64,000 bases of DNA from assembly GCA_038277395.1 (NCBI GenBank), contig CM076190.1, positions 187,924,001 through 187,988,000 on the forward strand. Direction: 5' to 3'. The notes below the pieces were generated by a model. That model was given only the letters and a program-made list of their open reading frames with translations. It was not told the origin of the DNA and ran no database searches. Shown here one piece after another: positions 23,580 through 33,966 of the stretch (position 1 is the first letter of the stretch; every line of letters begins with the position of its first letter). The position numbers and the translations under genes are program-made. Source of the DNA: Dryocosmus kuriphilus (taxonomy: Eukaryota > Arthropoda > Insecta > Hymenoptera > Cynipidae).

Positions 23580-24250
23580 TGATGATAATTTAACGTGCAG
23601 TCGTATTGTTATAATCTCTCCTCGAAAATTCACCAAGTCTCCGTCTTGATCGACAACGCAAAGCTGAATTTGCGGTATTGTCTTGACGGCGATTGGCACA
23701 TACATGACGTGTGATGGCACTTCCACAATCTTATATCCTGGTGGAACAACAGGAAAGAATTCACGAATCGCTGGAACCTTGCGCTCATAGATGTAGGCTA
23801 CTGTTGTGATGTTACACTCAACTCGTAGAGCATTCACTTTGAGAATGGCCACAGGTAGATCAGATATGTGAGTCTTATTGGTTTCAAGAACACGAGGTGC
23901 AAATCCCAATAGTCGTCCAATCGAATCTCCTGGTCTAAAGTCCACTTCACGATCAATCTTTATCTCACTATACAGTGTGTTATTATTTGGCTTGATGATT
24001 ATTGTAATGCCGTTACTCGCTAGAAGCTTCTAGACATAGCTCTCAATGTCTTCAATCTCATAGCTGGCAGTAGGTATGACAACTTTTCTCTATCCGATCT
24101 TAATTGTATTCTTTCCCACATCAACGTTAGGAATCGCATTAAATATAAGCAATTCAACGAGACCAAGAGCGTCGTTCTTGTGTGGAGAGAGTTCTATTGG
24201 TGGAAAGTACTCTTGCTCGAACACAAAAAAGTATCCCGTTATGGGAAGAG
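23580..24250 (-). pseudogene. Polinton penton / minor capsid protein (single jelly-roll type)
   Basis: The minus-strand reading runs from around EYFPPIELSPHKNDALGLVE through SYEIEDIE and KPNNNTLYSEIKIDREVDF to an intact stretch DFRPGDSIGRLLGFAPRVLE, ending ITIRLHVK just before the capsid gene. In-frame TAG codons at 24090-24092 and 24030-24032 break it; the open 3' part is 23945-23556. The position directly upstream of the capsid gene and the GRLLGF stretch fit the penton protein that closes the capsid vertices. The exact start is unclear. Confidence 0.75.
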
Positions 24251-24372
24251 TAAGTGATTAGTCTATGACGATGTTCTTCTCTATACTGCCTCTAGTCAGC
24301 TCATTACATACTCTTATATAGATAGTATTTGTCTCTCACATGCAGCTGTCCACACAAAAATTTTAAACACAA

Positions 24373-24735
24373 TTATCCATACTCAAAACTGTCATAGTCT
24401 TGATATCTATCATGATTGTACTTTATTACGCTACCAACACCGAGGTAATCAACAAGATCCAATGGTGGACGAAGATTACCGAAACTGTCAAAGTATAGAA
24501 CATTATTACCGATCTTTCTATATGCTACCCAGTGAGTACCAGGGCAGTCTCTGTCATCAAGGTTTACAAAAGCTGATTCAGTTTGACGGGGACCACGCAC
24601 TGGTAGTTCATTACGCATAAACACTCCACGGAACTGTGGAAATTCTATAGCTTTAGCATATTTCAACAGATCGGCATCAGTGAATGCACGATGAGGTAGC
24701 TTCACCACAAGTTTTTCGATGCTTGTCTCAGACAA
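24373..24735 (-). pseudogene. Adenain-like cysteine protease, active site lost
   Basis: The 120-codon reading includes FRGVFMRNELP, DCPGTHWVAYRK (catalytic His region) and LYFDSFGNLRPP (acidic residue region). This is the layout of the adenovirus-type maturation protease that processes capsid precursors. The frame ends YDSFEYG with TAA. The same frame continues LCLKFL beyond the stop, so the protein is cut at the active-site loop and the position expected to carry the nucleophilic Cys reads Tyr. The 5' end overlaps the upstream gene by 34 bases. Confidence 0.8.
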
Positions 24736-25070
24736 AGTCCCTGTCCATTCATATGAAGCCCCAGTCCTTTCTTGTAAGGTTTCAGGTGTAATCGCTTTCC
24801 TAGAACAATAGCCTCCATTGACTTGTCAGGACGCTGAGCCTCTGCGAGCTGTTGCTTAGCTGCGTTGGCATCGTTTACAGTTTTGGCAACACCAGCTGCT
24901 CCACCACTGAGTGCTCCAAGTGCACTGAGACCAGCAAATATGGAAATCAGCGGCAAAACGCCCCCGACTTTTGAGGGGATTGGCAAAACACGTGGATTTT
25001 TCACTTTATCCACACCTTTCACAGCTTCCTGTGCACCTCTGATTGCAGACTTGATAACAACTTTTTGCAT
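24702..25070 (-). CDS. Small Polinton virion-core / pX-like protein
   Basis: The ORF has an ATG at 25070 and about 122 codons. It starts basic (QKVVIKSAIRGAQEAVKG), then has a glycine/alanine-rich hydrophobic segment (LPLISIFAGLSALGALSGGA) followed by an Ala/Lys-rich helix (NDANAAKQQLAEAQ) and a KPYKKGLGLHMNGQG tail. A hydrophobic or amphipathic helix next to basic sequence resembles adenovirus-type minor core or membrane-active capsid proteins. The last residues probably follow a frameshift, since the frame runs into the protease gene. Confidence 0.6.
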   Translation of the reverse strand: MQKVVIKSAIRGAQEAVKGVDKVKNPRVLPIPSKVGGVLPLISIFAGLSALGALSGGAAGVAKTVNDANAAKQQLAEAQRPDKSMEAIVLGKRLHLKPYKKGLGLHMNGQGLCLRQASKNLW

Positions 25071-25077
25071 CACTACT

Positions 25078-25533
25078 TCATCTCATTGCTTTCTTAGCTG
25101 CATTCACAATCTTTCTAAATCCTATTTGTTTCTTCTTTGCCTTCTTCTTCTTTAAAGTAAGCTTCCTCTTCACTGTACTGGATTTCCTCTTTATTCCCAT
25201 ACCGAGTTTCTCTTTGTCATTGATTACGTTAGTTATTGCTAGTGCTGCAGCTTTCTCATCAATTTTAGTGTCTTTGGCAAAAACCGGCTGCCACCCTTTA
25301 CTGGCTAGTACACGATCTGCAGAGTTTCTCGCTTCAACGTTCTCACGATTACGTGAATATACGATATCGTGTTCTTTACACGCTGCCTCTAAAGGACAGA
25401 TACCGGGATCACCTCTAGCAAGTCGCTTAGCTAGCTTAGTACCTGGGACGCAGTACTGATAGCCAGACAAATGCAACTCAAATGGCAATTTGTCGACGAG
25501 ACGATGGACTAGGCATTTAACACTGTGTGACAC
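25078..25533 (-). CDS. PLA2-like Polinton protein with basic tail
   Basis: The open frame has about 151 codons and no ATG upstream in frame. The N-terminal part has HLSGYQYCVPGTKLAKRL and then LEAACKEHDIVYSRN, the Ca-loop and His-Asp pattern of phospholipase A2 domains like those in parvovirus capsid proteins. The loop Gly seen in active enzymes is Val here (YCVPGT), so activity is doubtful. The C-terminus is strongly basic (KRKLTLKKKKAKKK), suggesting nucleic acid contact. It is first in the leftward structural block, 8 bases from the next gene. A role in membrane passage is inferred from the parvovirus parallel. Confidence 0.65.
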   Translation of the reverse strand: MSHSVKCLVHRLVDKLPFELHLSGYQYCVPGTKLAKRLARGDPGICPLEAACKEHDIVYSRNRENVEARNSADRVLASKGWQPVFAKDTKIDEKAAALAITNVINDKEKLGMGIKRKSSTVKRKLTLKKKKAKKKQIGFRKIVNAAKKAMR

Positions 25534-25625
25534 TCTATGTTTAATTATTCCTCACTGAACGGAGGTTAGCACGCAACTGACCTGAAAGCTGTAAAAGCGC
25601 TGTATTTATAGGTTTTGTGATAGCT
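25534..25625. promoter_or_regulatory. Divergent promoter between structural block and ATPase
   Basis: The gap of about 90 bases separates the leftward PLA2-to-capsid block from the rightward ATPase-to-integrase block. It contains GTATTTATAGG, a TATA-like sequence on the plus strand, and TTAATTATTCC near the minus-strand gene. A bidirectional promoter is an inference from arrangement. Confidence 0.4.
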
Positions 25626-26285
25626 CAAGCCAAGGTGAGGTTCAAGAAACAACCTGTTAGGCTTCCAGTCGATAACTTTGATACCCTCGTCTGATCAGAG
25701 AAGAGGAGAGGGGTAAAACATCATGGAAGTCTACTGCCAGACCATATTCGTGCAGTATTTTGTGCCCCGTCAAACTGTGGCAAAACAAATACATTAATCG
25801 CTCTAATATTGCACCTAAACGGATTGAAATTTACCAATGTCTACGTCTACTCGAAATCCCTGAATCAACGAAAGTACCGATTCCTGGAACAAGTGTTAAA
25901 AAATGTAGATGGTCTTGAGTATTTTTTCTTTAGTCAGCATGAGCAGGTAATATCAACGAGTGAAGCTCAACAAAATTCTATAACTGTATTTGATGATGTG
26001 GCCTGTGAAAAGCCGGATAACATTAGAGCCTTCTTCTGCATGGATAGCCATGCTCATGTTGACAGTTTTCACTTATATCTAACTTATGCTCGAGTTCCCA
26101 AACATTTGGTGCGAGACAATGTTAATTTGTTGATACTCTTTAAGCAGGATGAGATCAATTTGAGACACTTATATGATGATCACGTAAACACTTAAATAAG
26201 TTATTCTCAATTTCGAGACTTGTGTTTGACATGTTGGAATACTGACAAGCATGAATTTTTCGTCATTGACAAAGACCGTCATTGA
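25626..26285 (+). pseudogene. FtsK/HerA-type DNA packaging ATPase, broken
   Basis: The plus-strand reading starts near FKKQPVRLPVDNFDTL, meets TGA at 25692-25694, and continues in frame to CAPSNCGKTN (Walker A, 25761-25790). Then come KFTNVYVYSKSL, SITVFDDVACEKPDN (Walker B) and TYARVPKHLVRDN. After TAA at 26193-26195 the frame continues SQFRDLCLTCWNTD to TGA 26283. Polinton ATPases power genome packaging. The lead residue of the P-loop is Ala rather than Gly. Two internal stops; otherwise near full length. Confidence 0.82.
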
Positions 26286-26306
26286 CAAAGCCGTCAACAT
26301 ATCAAC

Positions 26307-27218
26307 ATGTCAAAGTTTCACAAAGAGAAAGAGGTGCTCCGTCAAATCGCCAAAAACCAGTGAGGCGATTCGACGCAAACATCGAATGCTGAAAATGGGT
26401 AAAGAAGCCACTGAAAAGATAATGAGTGAAACGTTTGAGCCAATCGTGATGCCACTGCAAAAACTTATTGACATGTCTGGTCCCTCAATGAAGGAAAAGA
26501 AAATGAAAGTTGAACCTGAAAAGGAAAAAGATGAGAAGGATGCTGATAATGATGACAACGATTCCTACATGACTGCCGATGCTCAAGAAGGAGAGCAGGA
26601 TGAAACTATGGTTGAAGATGCAACTCTGTCTCCTGATAATTATGAGTATTTAACAAAGAAGTTTCTCAGGATGTTAAATCAAAACAGAAAGCAGTATTTG
26701 GATAAGATTTATGGTGTTCGTAAGCTCAGTAATGGAACTCTTATGATTGGCGATAAACCCATTAGTTTTGAGGGAAAATATATCTAAGTTCGAGATAAAC
26801 AGTATTTGAAAACCGTTGGCTTGTTGGAACTGCTGTTTAGATAGACTCCTGAAGAATCACATATAAGTGCTGATTATCTGAGCATTATAATGAAATTCTA
26901 ATTGCTACAAATGCACACAAGAAGTGATACAGTGCAACTGAATCTGTTCGAAAAGACAACAGTATCAAGTACAAGAAATTTATTGCGAAACTGTTCAATG
27001 TGTCACGCAGACGGTCCTCAACGGGTGGAGGTTCACTGCCACAGTATATGGTAGCGAGAAAAAATGTGAATACAGACTATGTCTACTGGGACGACCCCAA
27101 CGAGCTAGTGGATCGTCTTTGTCTACTTGTGGCGTCTCTGACAGCTGTCAATCCCAGTCACAACAATGAAATCGTCTCCATTATTGAGGAACTACGGGAA
27201 GCCGGAATCATATATTAG
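26307..27218 (+). pseudogene. Conserved Polinton acidic protein with WDDPNELVDRL C-terminus
   Basis: The likely start is the ATG at 26307, reading MSKFHKEKEVLRQIAKN, with an early frameshift; an alternative ATG at 26251 gives a longer but odd N-terminus. The middle has SEAIRRKHRMLKMGKE, FEPIVMPLQKLIDMSG, a Lys/Glu/Asp-rich low-complexity stretch and LDKIYGVRKLSNGTLMIGD. A stop at 26785-26787, another near 26842 and a frameshift near 26890 precede the C-terminal reading YWDDPNELVDRLCLLVASL to IIEELREAGIIY. A diverged homologue lies in the outer element (6895-9421). Function unknown. Confidence 0.65.
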
Positions 27219-27249
27219 GAGCGTTCGTACAAAAAAAATAATCAGTATC

Positions 27250-27678
27250 ATGATGAGTATCGACGTGTTTGAACGTCACCTGGATCGAACCGCTGCAGCA
27301 AGCAGTGGACCGCCTGCGATTGGATTTAAAATCACCTCCGACGGTCATTATGATGTAGACGGCAAGAGATTGTGTAACGTTAGTGAAGCCAATAAACAAT
27401 CTAACGCAGTAAATTTAGGAACTGTACAGAGCATTATTCAAAAAAAGATACGTACAGTGCTTGAAGTAACATCGTCTATGAGAGCAGAAATTGACAATAA
27501 TAATTTGATGATTCGCGGTCTCGAGGAATCAATCAACGACAAACTCAAAAACTTGCAGATTGATACAAAACAAGATTTGTCGATCCGTAACGCTAAACTC
27601 ATTGCTCAGTTGGATGCTCGACTAAACACCCTCAAATATGGACAAGGAGAAATTGGCAGTAGTCACGGAACTGCATAA
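27250..27678 (+). CDS. Fibre-like coiled-coil Polinton protein
   Basis: The start is at ATG 27250 or 27253 (about 141 aa), intact. The N-terminus MSIDVFERHLDR is followed by a short Gly-Pro stretch (SSGPPAIGFKIT), then DGHYDVDGKRLCNVSEANK. A long helical region follows (RTVLEVTSSMRAEIDNNNLM to LDARLNTLKYG) with heptad-like hydrophobics, typical of a trimeric coiled coil. A short collagen-like or proline-rich segment beside a coiled coil suggests a spike or fibre; this is inference. It starts 31 bases after the previous gene and overlaps the integrase start by 41 bases. Confidence 0.6.
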   Translation: MMSIDVFERHLDRTAAASSGPPAIGFKITSDGHYDVDGKRLCNVSEANKQSNAVNLGTVQSIIQKKIRTVLEVTSSMRAEIDNNNLMIRGLEESINDKLKNLQIDTKQDLSIRNAKLIAQLDARLNTLKYGQGEIGSSHGTA

Positions 27679-28564
27679 ATCGGCTAGAAAAAATTATCCT
27701 AGTCGTTGTGTACAAATGCGCGGTATAGACGAGACACTGCTGGCAGATTTGGTTAAACGTTACCCTATGCCCATGAGAATAATAATTACAAGTATTTACT
27801 TAACGTAATTGATATTTTCTCCAAGTACGCCTGGGCTGTCCCTGTTAAAAGCAAGAGTGGACCAGATGTTACTTTAGCAATGAAATCTGTACTGGTGCAG
27901 GGTCGTGTACCAAAAAAACTTGCACACTGGCAAAGGCAAAGAATTTTATAATTCACACTTTAAAAATCTAATGAAACAATAGGGGATCAATCTATAGTCA
28001 ACGCACAGTAATCTAAAGGCATCAATCTGTGAACGATTTAATCGCACGCTCAAAAACAAGATGTGGCCACAATTCAGCTTTAGGGGCAACTACAAGTGGA
28101 TAGACATTTTATCCACTCTCATCTCCAAGTACAACGATACAAAACATCGATTAATCTGTATGAGGCCCAGAGATGTCACTGCTGAGGATGAAAAGGAACT
28201 CTTGCAACGCTTTAAAGAACTGCAAAGTATACCCAGAAGGAAGAGAGCAAAGTTCAAAGTTGGTGATATGGTTCGAGTCAGCAAGCACAAGCATGTCTTT
28301 GAAAAAGGATACACTTCCAACTGGACAACAGAGATATTCACTGTGACACAAGTCATACCCACCAATCCAGTGACGTACAGTCTAAAGGACCATAAGGAAC
28401 AAAGTATCGAGGGCGGATTCTATGAACAGAAAATTCTCAAAGTTAAGCATCCAGACGTATACCTTGTGGAAAAAGTAATAAAGAAACGTGGCAATAAAGT
28501 TTATGTAAAGTTGTTAGGCGTTGATAGTTCACACAACAGTTGGATAGACAAATCAGACATGTAA
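27638..28564 (+). pseudogene. Polinton retroviral-type integrase with chromodomain, broken
   Basis: The start ATG at 27638 reads MDKEKLAVVTELHKSARKN. After a frameshift near 27770 the core reads NVIDIFSKYAW (first catalytic Asp, 27811). The stretch around the second acidic residue reads TGKGKEFYNSHF, with Gly where Asp is expected. The third is intact in SICERFNRTLKNK (Glu 28031-28033). The open C-terminal part (28061-28564) has KFKVGDMVRVSKHK and ends as a chromodomain (YLVEKVIKKRGNKVYVKLLG, then HNSWIDKSDM). It would insert the element; this copy has at least two frame breaks and a lost active-site residue. Confidence 0.85.
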
Positions 28565-28569
28565 TCAAA

Positions 28570-28690
28570 TTTTCTTCAATGTTGAATCAACTTTTCTTCA
28601 ATGTTGAGCCAGCGTTGAATCAACGATGAATCAATTTTGAGCCAACGTTGTATCAACGTTGAAGCAACGTTGAAACAATGTTAGACTAAA
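28570..28690 (+). repeat. Short palindromic tandem repeat after integrase
   Basis: About ten imperfect copies of a 12-18-bp unit built on CAACGTTGAA (itself palindromic at AACGTT) follow the integrase stop. They lie between the convergent integrase and polymerase genes. A plus-strand AATAAAAAG follows at about 28752 and could serve as a polyadenylation signal. Confidence 0.7.
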
Positions 28691-28894
28691 TTATAAATTA
28701 ACTGTAAAAAGTATATGCTTACACTAAGTAGAGATGTAAGGTTCTTTGATAAATAAAAAGCAATTTATATGCATTCATATATGTGCATATCTTGTTTTAT
28801 TCAAATATAACTCCTATATACCCTATTTACAAAGTTGATCTAGAGTCAGCTGTGCCAAAGTCTATTCACCTCCACGCAGGTGATACCGCTGTAC

Positions 28895-28960
28895 AGTAGT
28901 AGTAGTAGCAGTAGTATAAATAATAATAATAACAATAATAATAAAAATAGTAATAACATA
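28895..28960 (+). repeat. AGT/AAT microsatellite in the convergent gap
   Basis: TAG/TAGTAG repeats pass into ATA/AAT repeats. The gap 28690-29020 otherwise shows no gene. Confidence 0.8.
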
Positions 28961-29020
28961 TTTACAAAGGTGATGTCAAAGTGCAGTTATGATGATATGT
29001 CTGCAGTAACTGAATAAAAT

Positions 29021-31989
29021 TTAATTGTTAACAAGCATGTCCAAAAGGTCATAATCATCGTCTGTGAGAATATCGTCGTCATCGTCAGTAGCGTCAACGT
29101 CCATTGCATCGTTTAGTCGGTAGTTTCCCCACGCAAAAGTATCTGTGGTATTGGGAAGCAAGTATCGCTTATCATCGTGAGGACTCAGTCAACATATTTT
29201 CGTACGTTCTCCATTGTCTTTCCGTAAACTGCATTATTCATCAATTTGAACAAGTTCTTTTCCAATTTGTTTGTAGAATTTTGTCGCATTACAGTATTGA
29301 AGTCTATGTAACTTTTAAGCCACGTGGATTGGTTGAACTGAAGTACTCTATGAATTTTAATAAGTTTAAGTCCATTAGTCAGGAGCTTCTGCTGGTTGGA
29401 CCCCGGTGGCTTCGAGTGTTCTGGACAAAACGGTAAGTCATTGTGCTTGTCATGGATTTCCACGGGGTAGTCCAAATTTACTCCCAGAATGTAACCAAAG
29501 GGTGATTCATCTGGAATGTTGAAATCAAGGTTTTCGAAATGGGTAAGCCACTCGAAACCACCGTAAGGGAACGGTTGTTCCATTGTCCAACCACATAGGT
29601 TGTTTGCATCCAAATAATCAATGCAGATAATCTCCACACCCTCTTCGAAAGCGGGCATATGTTTGTTATTGGCAATGTCATACCGTTGGAGCATTGAATT
29701 ACTCCACCCTTTTTGCCTTGCTCAATCATCAACAGCATATCAACATCGGTGAGGAGCTCTAATCTCACCTTTGAATATTTGAGCATGGCATCCCATGTCA
29801 AGCCAGGAGTTGTGTAGCAGTGTGCTGGATCCAAGTCATAAGCCTCGGGAAACTGTTCTCGGAAACTTTCGAAAATGTGAGCCAAAAGCAGAACGTCAGT
29901 TTTCATTTACAGACTGACGTACTGAACGAGTGTCTTGACGTTAAATGCACACCATACCTGTTGTGTATGTGCATAATCTTCGTCCGATATTGCCGAATCA
30001 TTGAGAGTGCTGTTAAATTTTTCTTTTGGTGGGAGCTGAGTTTCACTGAGTCTATCTCTCGAGTCCATGTATTCATAAGGAAGAAGACCTTTCCTTGTGA
30101 GAAGCTCAATTTTCTCCCTCTCAACTCCGGCAAACACTGCACTGACAACTTTATACTGAGTGAGGTATGACGCTAACTTTTCCAGTGAAGAGGCCATAAA
30201 TATGAATGAATCGATGAATCCAAATTTAATCTGGGTTTCCTGAACGGGCTCTTTGAATGAAATGTATTTCTCCTTATTGAGTGCAAGAACTTTAACTCTT
30301 CCCTCAAATTTTGTGGCAATGTCAGGAATGATAAAGTGAGCGTCATACCCACTCAGATTATGAAACACAACAGGTATGGTATTTGAGTCCTGATATGATC
30401 AGTTGCAATGCTCATGCGCAGGTCCACGGTACTTACCAGTCAGGTGGCAGTGGTCATGTACCTTCTTCATTGGGATATGCAGTGCCTTCTGACAAATGTG
30501 TCAAGTTTTGGTATCTAACATATAAAGGCTTCCTGCTGCTCAAAAGTTATTTTTTCCATTGGTTCTGGAGATGCCAAAATCTTGTCACGTTTCTGAGCAA
30601 TCTCCAGTAATTGCTCGGGAAACCACTTTGCTGGCTCCATAGCCTCCGGACATGAATCCTAGAAAGACAGTTTATCATCATAATTGCACTTGAACATGTA
30701 GACAATATTGAAGACCTCGTGTCTTTCAAAGACCTCAGTATTCGAGTTTTTTTCTGCTCCTTCATCATTTAAGCGTATCAAAAGGGAGTCACAATTCGCA
30801 TAAACGATGAAAAGAGCCCGCTCACGGTTCTTAAAGTTCTTAAACTCAATTATATTTTTTCCAGGTTCTAGAAGCACCACTTTACAATGATTTAATTTAA
30901 CACAATCTTCCAAGTGTGCAATCAGTTTCTCCATTTTCGTCAAACAGTGCAAGCACCGGTGGCAAATATACTTTCTCGTTTTCATCTTAGACAGTTGGCT
31001 ACTAACCAATCGCGATAGGTCCTTTATCCACACGTAGTGGTAGCTGAATGTTTGAGGTCTTCTGTTTTGGTCTTCTTCTTCTTCTTCTCCTTCTTCTTCT
31101 TCTTCTTCTTCTTCTTCACTGCTATTCTCTATGGTATAATCTTCCTCTACACGAAGAAGATTCACATGTGTGTCTCGTTTTTGTGAGGTAAGGTGAAGAG
31201 GCACCACCGTAATTTATTTTCATTCTTCCTGATGAGACCATAGATATTTACAGAGATCTGATTTTTCTCTTCGAACTTGTACACGTCCTTGAGTGCAACT
31301 GGAAAGGCAATGTCCGAAAAATCCAGCTCATCCCTGTATTGCTGATATTTCGACACGCGTGTAGCACTCTTATTAGATTCAGGTGGGTGTAAAGCTGAGA
31401 GCATTGCCCACTTGAAGCACTCGTTGCATCGTTGTTCTTTATGCTCACACAAGCTTCTTTTTTCTTGATCAATGGTGGAAGTTCAATGTAGGAACCTGCC
31501 TTTAGTGGGGTCAACTTGTTGATGTTGATAGAAAGCTTGATGATTGAGTGGATGGTCCATCCAGAGTTCTTTCTCCTGAAATTCCTCCATTTCTTTCAGG
31601 ACTGGATATCTGACGTAGATTTGGAACCATAGTTTGAGATCAGTTGTGAAATAGACTGCAACATTTTTTGATTTGAATGTTTTGTATTCAGGCTTTTTCT
31701 TTTCAATTTATGTATAATAAGCCAGCACAACCGTATTTATCATGAGTGATTTGTGTTCACGTATGTTCTTGCTGATATTTGAAATAAATAGGCGTTGTGC
31801 ATCGTCTAAAAATGCAAGGACATCTTTGTGTATGAGATTCGCCACAACACATGTTTTAGTTCGATCATTGAAGGCTTTTTCCACATTCAACCATCTGACA
31901 CGATTTTTAATGTCATCAGATTTTTTCCTTTGTGAATCTCCACCTCCTCCTCCTCCTTTCTTGCCTAATGAATCGAAGCGAGCCTCCAA
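29021..31989 (-). pseudogene. Protein-primed DNA polymerase B, palm deleted
   Basis: N-terminal pieces (31989-31162) include a Gly run beside DSQRKKSDD and WAMLSALHPPESN. A poly-Glu tract from (CTT)n lies at 31068-31130. The exonuclease region reads FIVYANCDSLL (Exo I, with Asn at the usual first acid) and FHNLSGYDAHFII (Exo II). The polymerase region has YLDANNLCGWTMEQP (motif A area) and KLMNNAVYGKTMENV (motif B). Motif C is missing: after MENVRK the sequence jumps to a C-terminal remnant (YLLPNTTDTFAWGNYRL) with an Asp-rich tail ending at TAA 29021. At least five frame breaks. It would replicate the element using a protein primer. Confidence 0.88.
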
Positions 31990-32034
31990 ACACGCAAGCT
32001 TCTAAAACAAATTTTTACACTTTTGTTTTTGGAC

Positions 32035-32208
32035 TCAAATCTGCGGTGGTGTTTTTCTGTATAATTCTTTTCGAACTGTCTTCAGACAAAGGCTGCACTG
32101 CTCCTTCCACTTCTTGACCTGGTCTAGGTGTGCCTTTCCACCCGATTGTATGAGACTCAAAGCTTCCTCAATATCGGTAATCAGTTTTATACACTCGTCC
32201 AGTATCAT
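32035..32208 (-). CDS. Small ORF upstream of the polymerase
   Basis: This is a 57-aa ATG ORF (MILDECIKLITDIEEALSLI, ending KTPPQI), predicted helical. It ends 45 bases before the polymerase reading and in a different frame. It could be a separate small protein or the original polymerase N-terminus cut off by a frameshift. I do not recognise it. Confidence 0.4.
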   Translation of the reverse strand: MILDECIKLITDIEEALSLIQSGGKAHLDQVKKWKEQCSLCLKTVRKELYRKTPPQI

Positions 32209-32259
32209 TTTTAATATGTATGGGATATAAAACGACACTAACAAAGTCTTTCGTTAAAT

Positions 32260-32659
32260 ATCTTTCACGCACACTGTATATTTAGAATCGTTAACAATAT
32301 TTTTAGCTGCACTTTCGTTAAGTGTCTTTTTCACTCAAGCACACATACACATACACACAAACACACACACACACACGCACACACTGTATATGTAAAGCCA
32401 CTAACAATGTCTTTAGCTGCACTTTACGTTGAGTATCTTTTTCACACACACAGTATACTTGAAGCCGCTAACAATGTCTTTAGCTGCACTTTACGTTGAG
32501 TATCTTTTTCACACACACACACACACGCACACACACTGTATATGTAAAGCCGCTACCAATGTCTTTTAGCTGCACTTTACGTTGAGTATCTTTTTCACAC
32601 ACACTGTATACTTAAAGCCGCTAACAATGTCTTTAGCTGCACTTTACGTTGAGTATCTT

Positions 32660-32698
<39 letters not shown>

Positions 32699-32730
32699 CT
32701 GTATATAATATAAAGTTACTAGCAAAGTCC
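32260..32730 (+). repeat. Tandem array with (CA)n cores upstream of the polymerase
   Basis: Five diverged copies of a unit carry TTTAGCTGCACTTTACGTTG, TATCTTTTTCACACACA and CACACTGTATA. Unit lengths vary (75-130 bp) because the (CA)n core expands. It occupies the promoter side of the polymerase gene. Confidence 0.85.
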
Positions 32731-32999
32731 TCAACTAGAACAAAACTTCACTGGAGATTCTTTAATACTTTTTCACTTCTTGCAACCGTTACACTCTGTA
32801 GGTTCAATGACAGACTGAAGCCTCTGCAATCTGATACACTTTTCACTTTGTCTTTAAATGCACTATCTTTATTTTACAAGTCAATAGTAAAGTTCACAGA
32901 AGAAAATGCACTGGAGATTTTATTCACTCAAAGTGAAAAACTTAACAGACAACGCCGAACTGAGGTCACCCCGTTCCACTCGCACTTTTATAAAAAATC

Positions 33000-33225
33000 G
33001 AGCGAAGCTGGGTGAATGTATGTATTTGTATCGCATCATATACATATCTAAATGAAGACGTGTGAGTGAAATCGAGCGAAGCTGGATGAATGTATGTGTT
33101 TTTGTGCGGCATCTTATACGTATGTAAATGAAGATGTGTGAGTGAAATCGAGCGAAGCTGGGTGAATGTATGTATTTGTGCGGTATCGTATACGTATGTA
33201 AATGAAGATGTGTGAGGAGACGCCG
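33000..33225 (+). repeat. Three copies of a 76-bp tandem repeat
   Basis: Units start ATCGAGCGAAGCTGGRTGAA and contain GTATGTAAATGAAGAYGTGT. They sit just inside the right TIR. Minus-strand ORFs here merely reflect the repeat. 32740-33000 shows no gene. Confidence 0.85.
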
Positions 33226-33235
33226 CATCTGAGGG

Positions 33236-33924
33236 GAACTCGAAACCGTTGGGATTTTTGAGTTTGGATTTTGAGTTTTGATTCAGGAACTGTTAGTCGT
33301 ACGGAATTTTACAAGAGAGAAAAGTGATTGCATTTCTTGAGCACAATCCAGAAAAATTTCTGTTTTTCAATATCTGATTATTTTGAGATTTTCGAGTTTA
33401 GATTTTGAGTTTTGACTCAGGAACTGTTAGTCATACGGAATTATGCAAGAGGCAAAAGTGATTGCATTCCTTGAACACAACTCAGAAAAATGATTGTTTT
33501 ACAATATCTGATTATATTGAGATTTTCAATTATTGCATCATCTTGAGTAACGCGACGAATCTTGTCGAGCTTCTATTGTGCAATATTGAGACTCCCCCTT
33601 TGCTCTTCAGTCCCTTCTCACACCCATAACAGTTCCATTAAAATAATGAGGTCATTGTAGAGGGGGGGGGGGGGGGGGGACACGTTTAAATCTGCATGAT
33701 GACGTCATCGCGTGTGTTAGCGCATGCCTGTCGAAATAAATGGAGACGAGTGATTCATACATATGGAATTCTCGCACCTATAAACTTCTAGGATTAATGA
33801 CATCAAAATAACGAGGTCAGTAATAGAGAATGGGGGAAAACCCGTTCAAACATGCATGATGACGTCATCGCCCCTTGAATATATGCTCTTATATTATAGT
33901 ATACAAGCCGACGGAGAATGAGAG

Positions 33925-33966
<42 letters not shown>

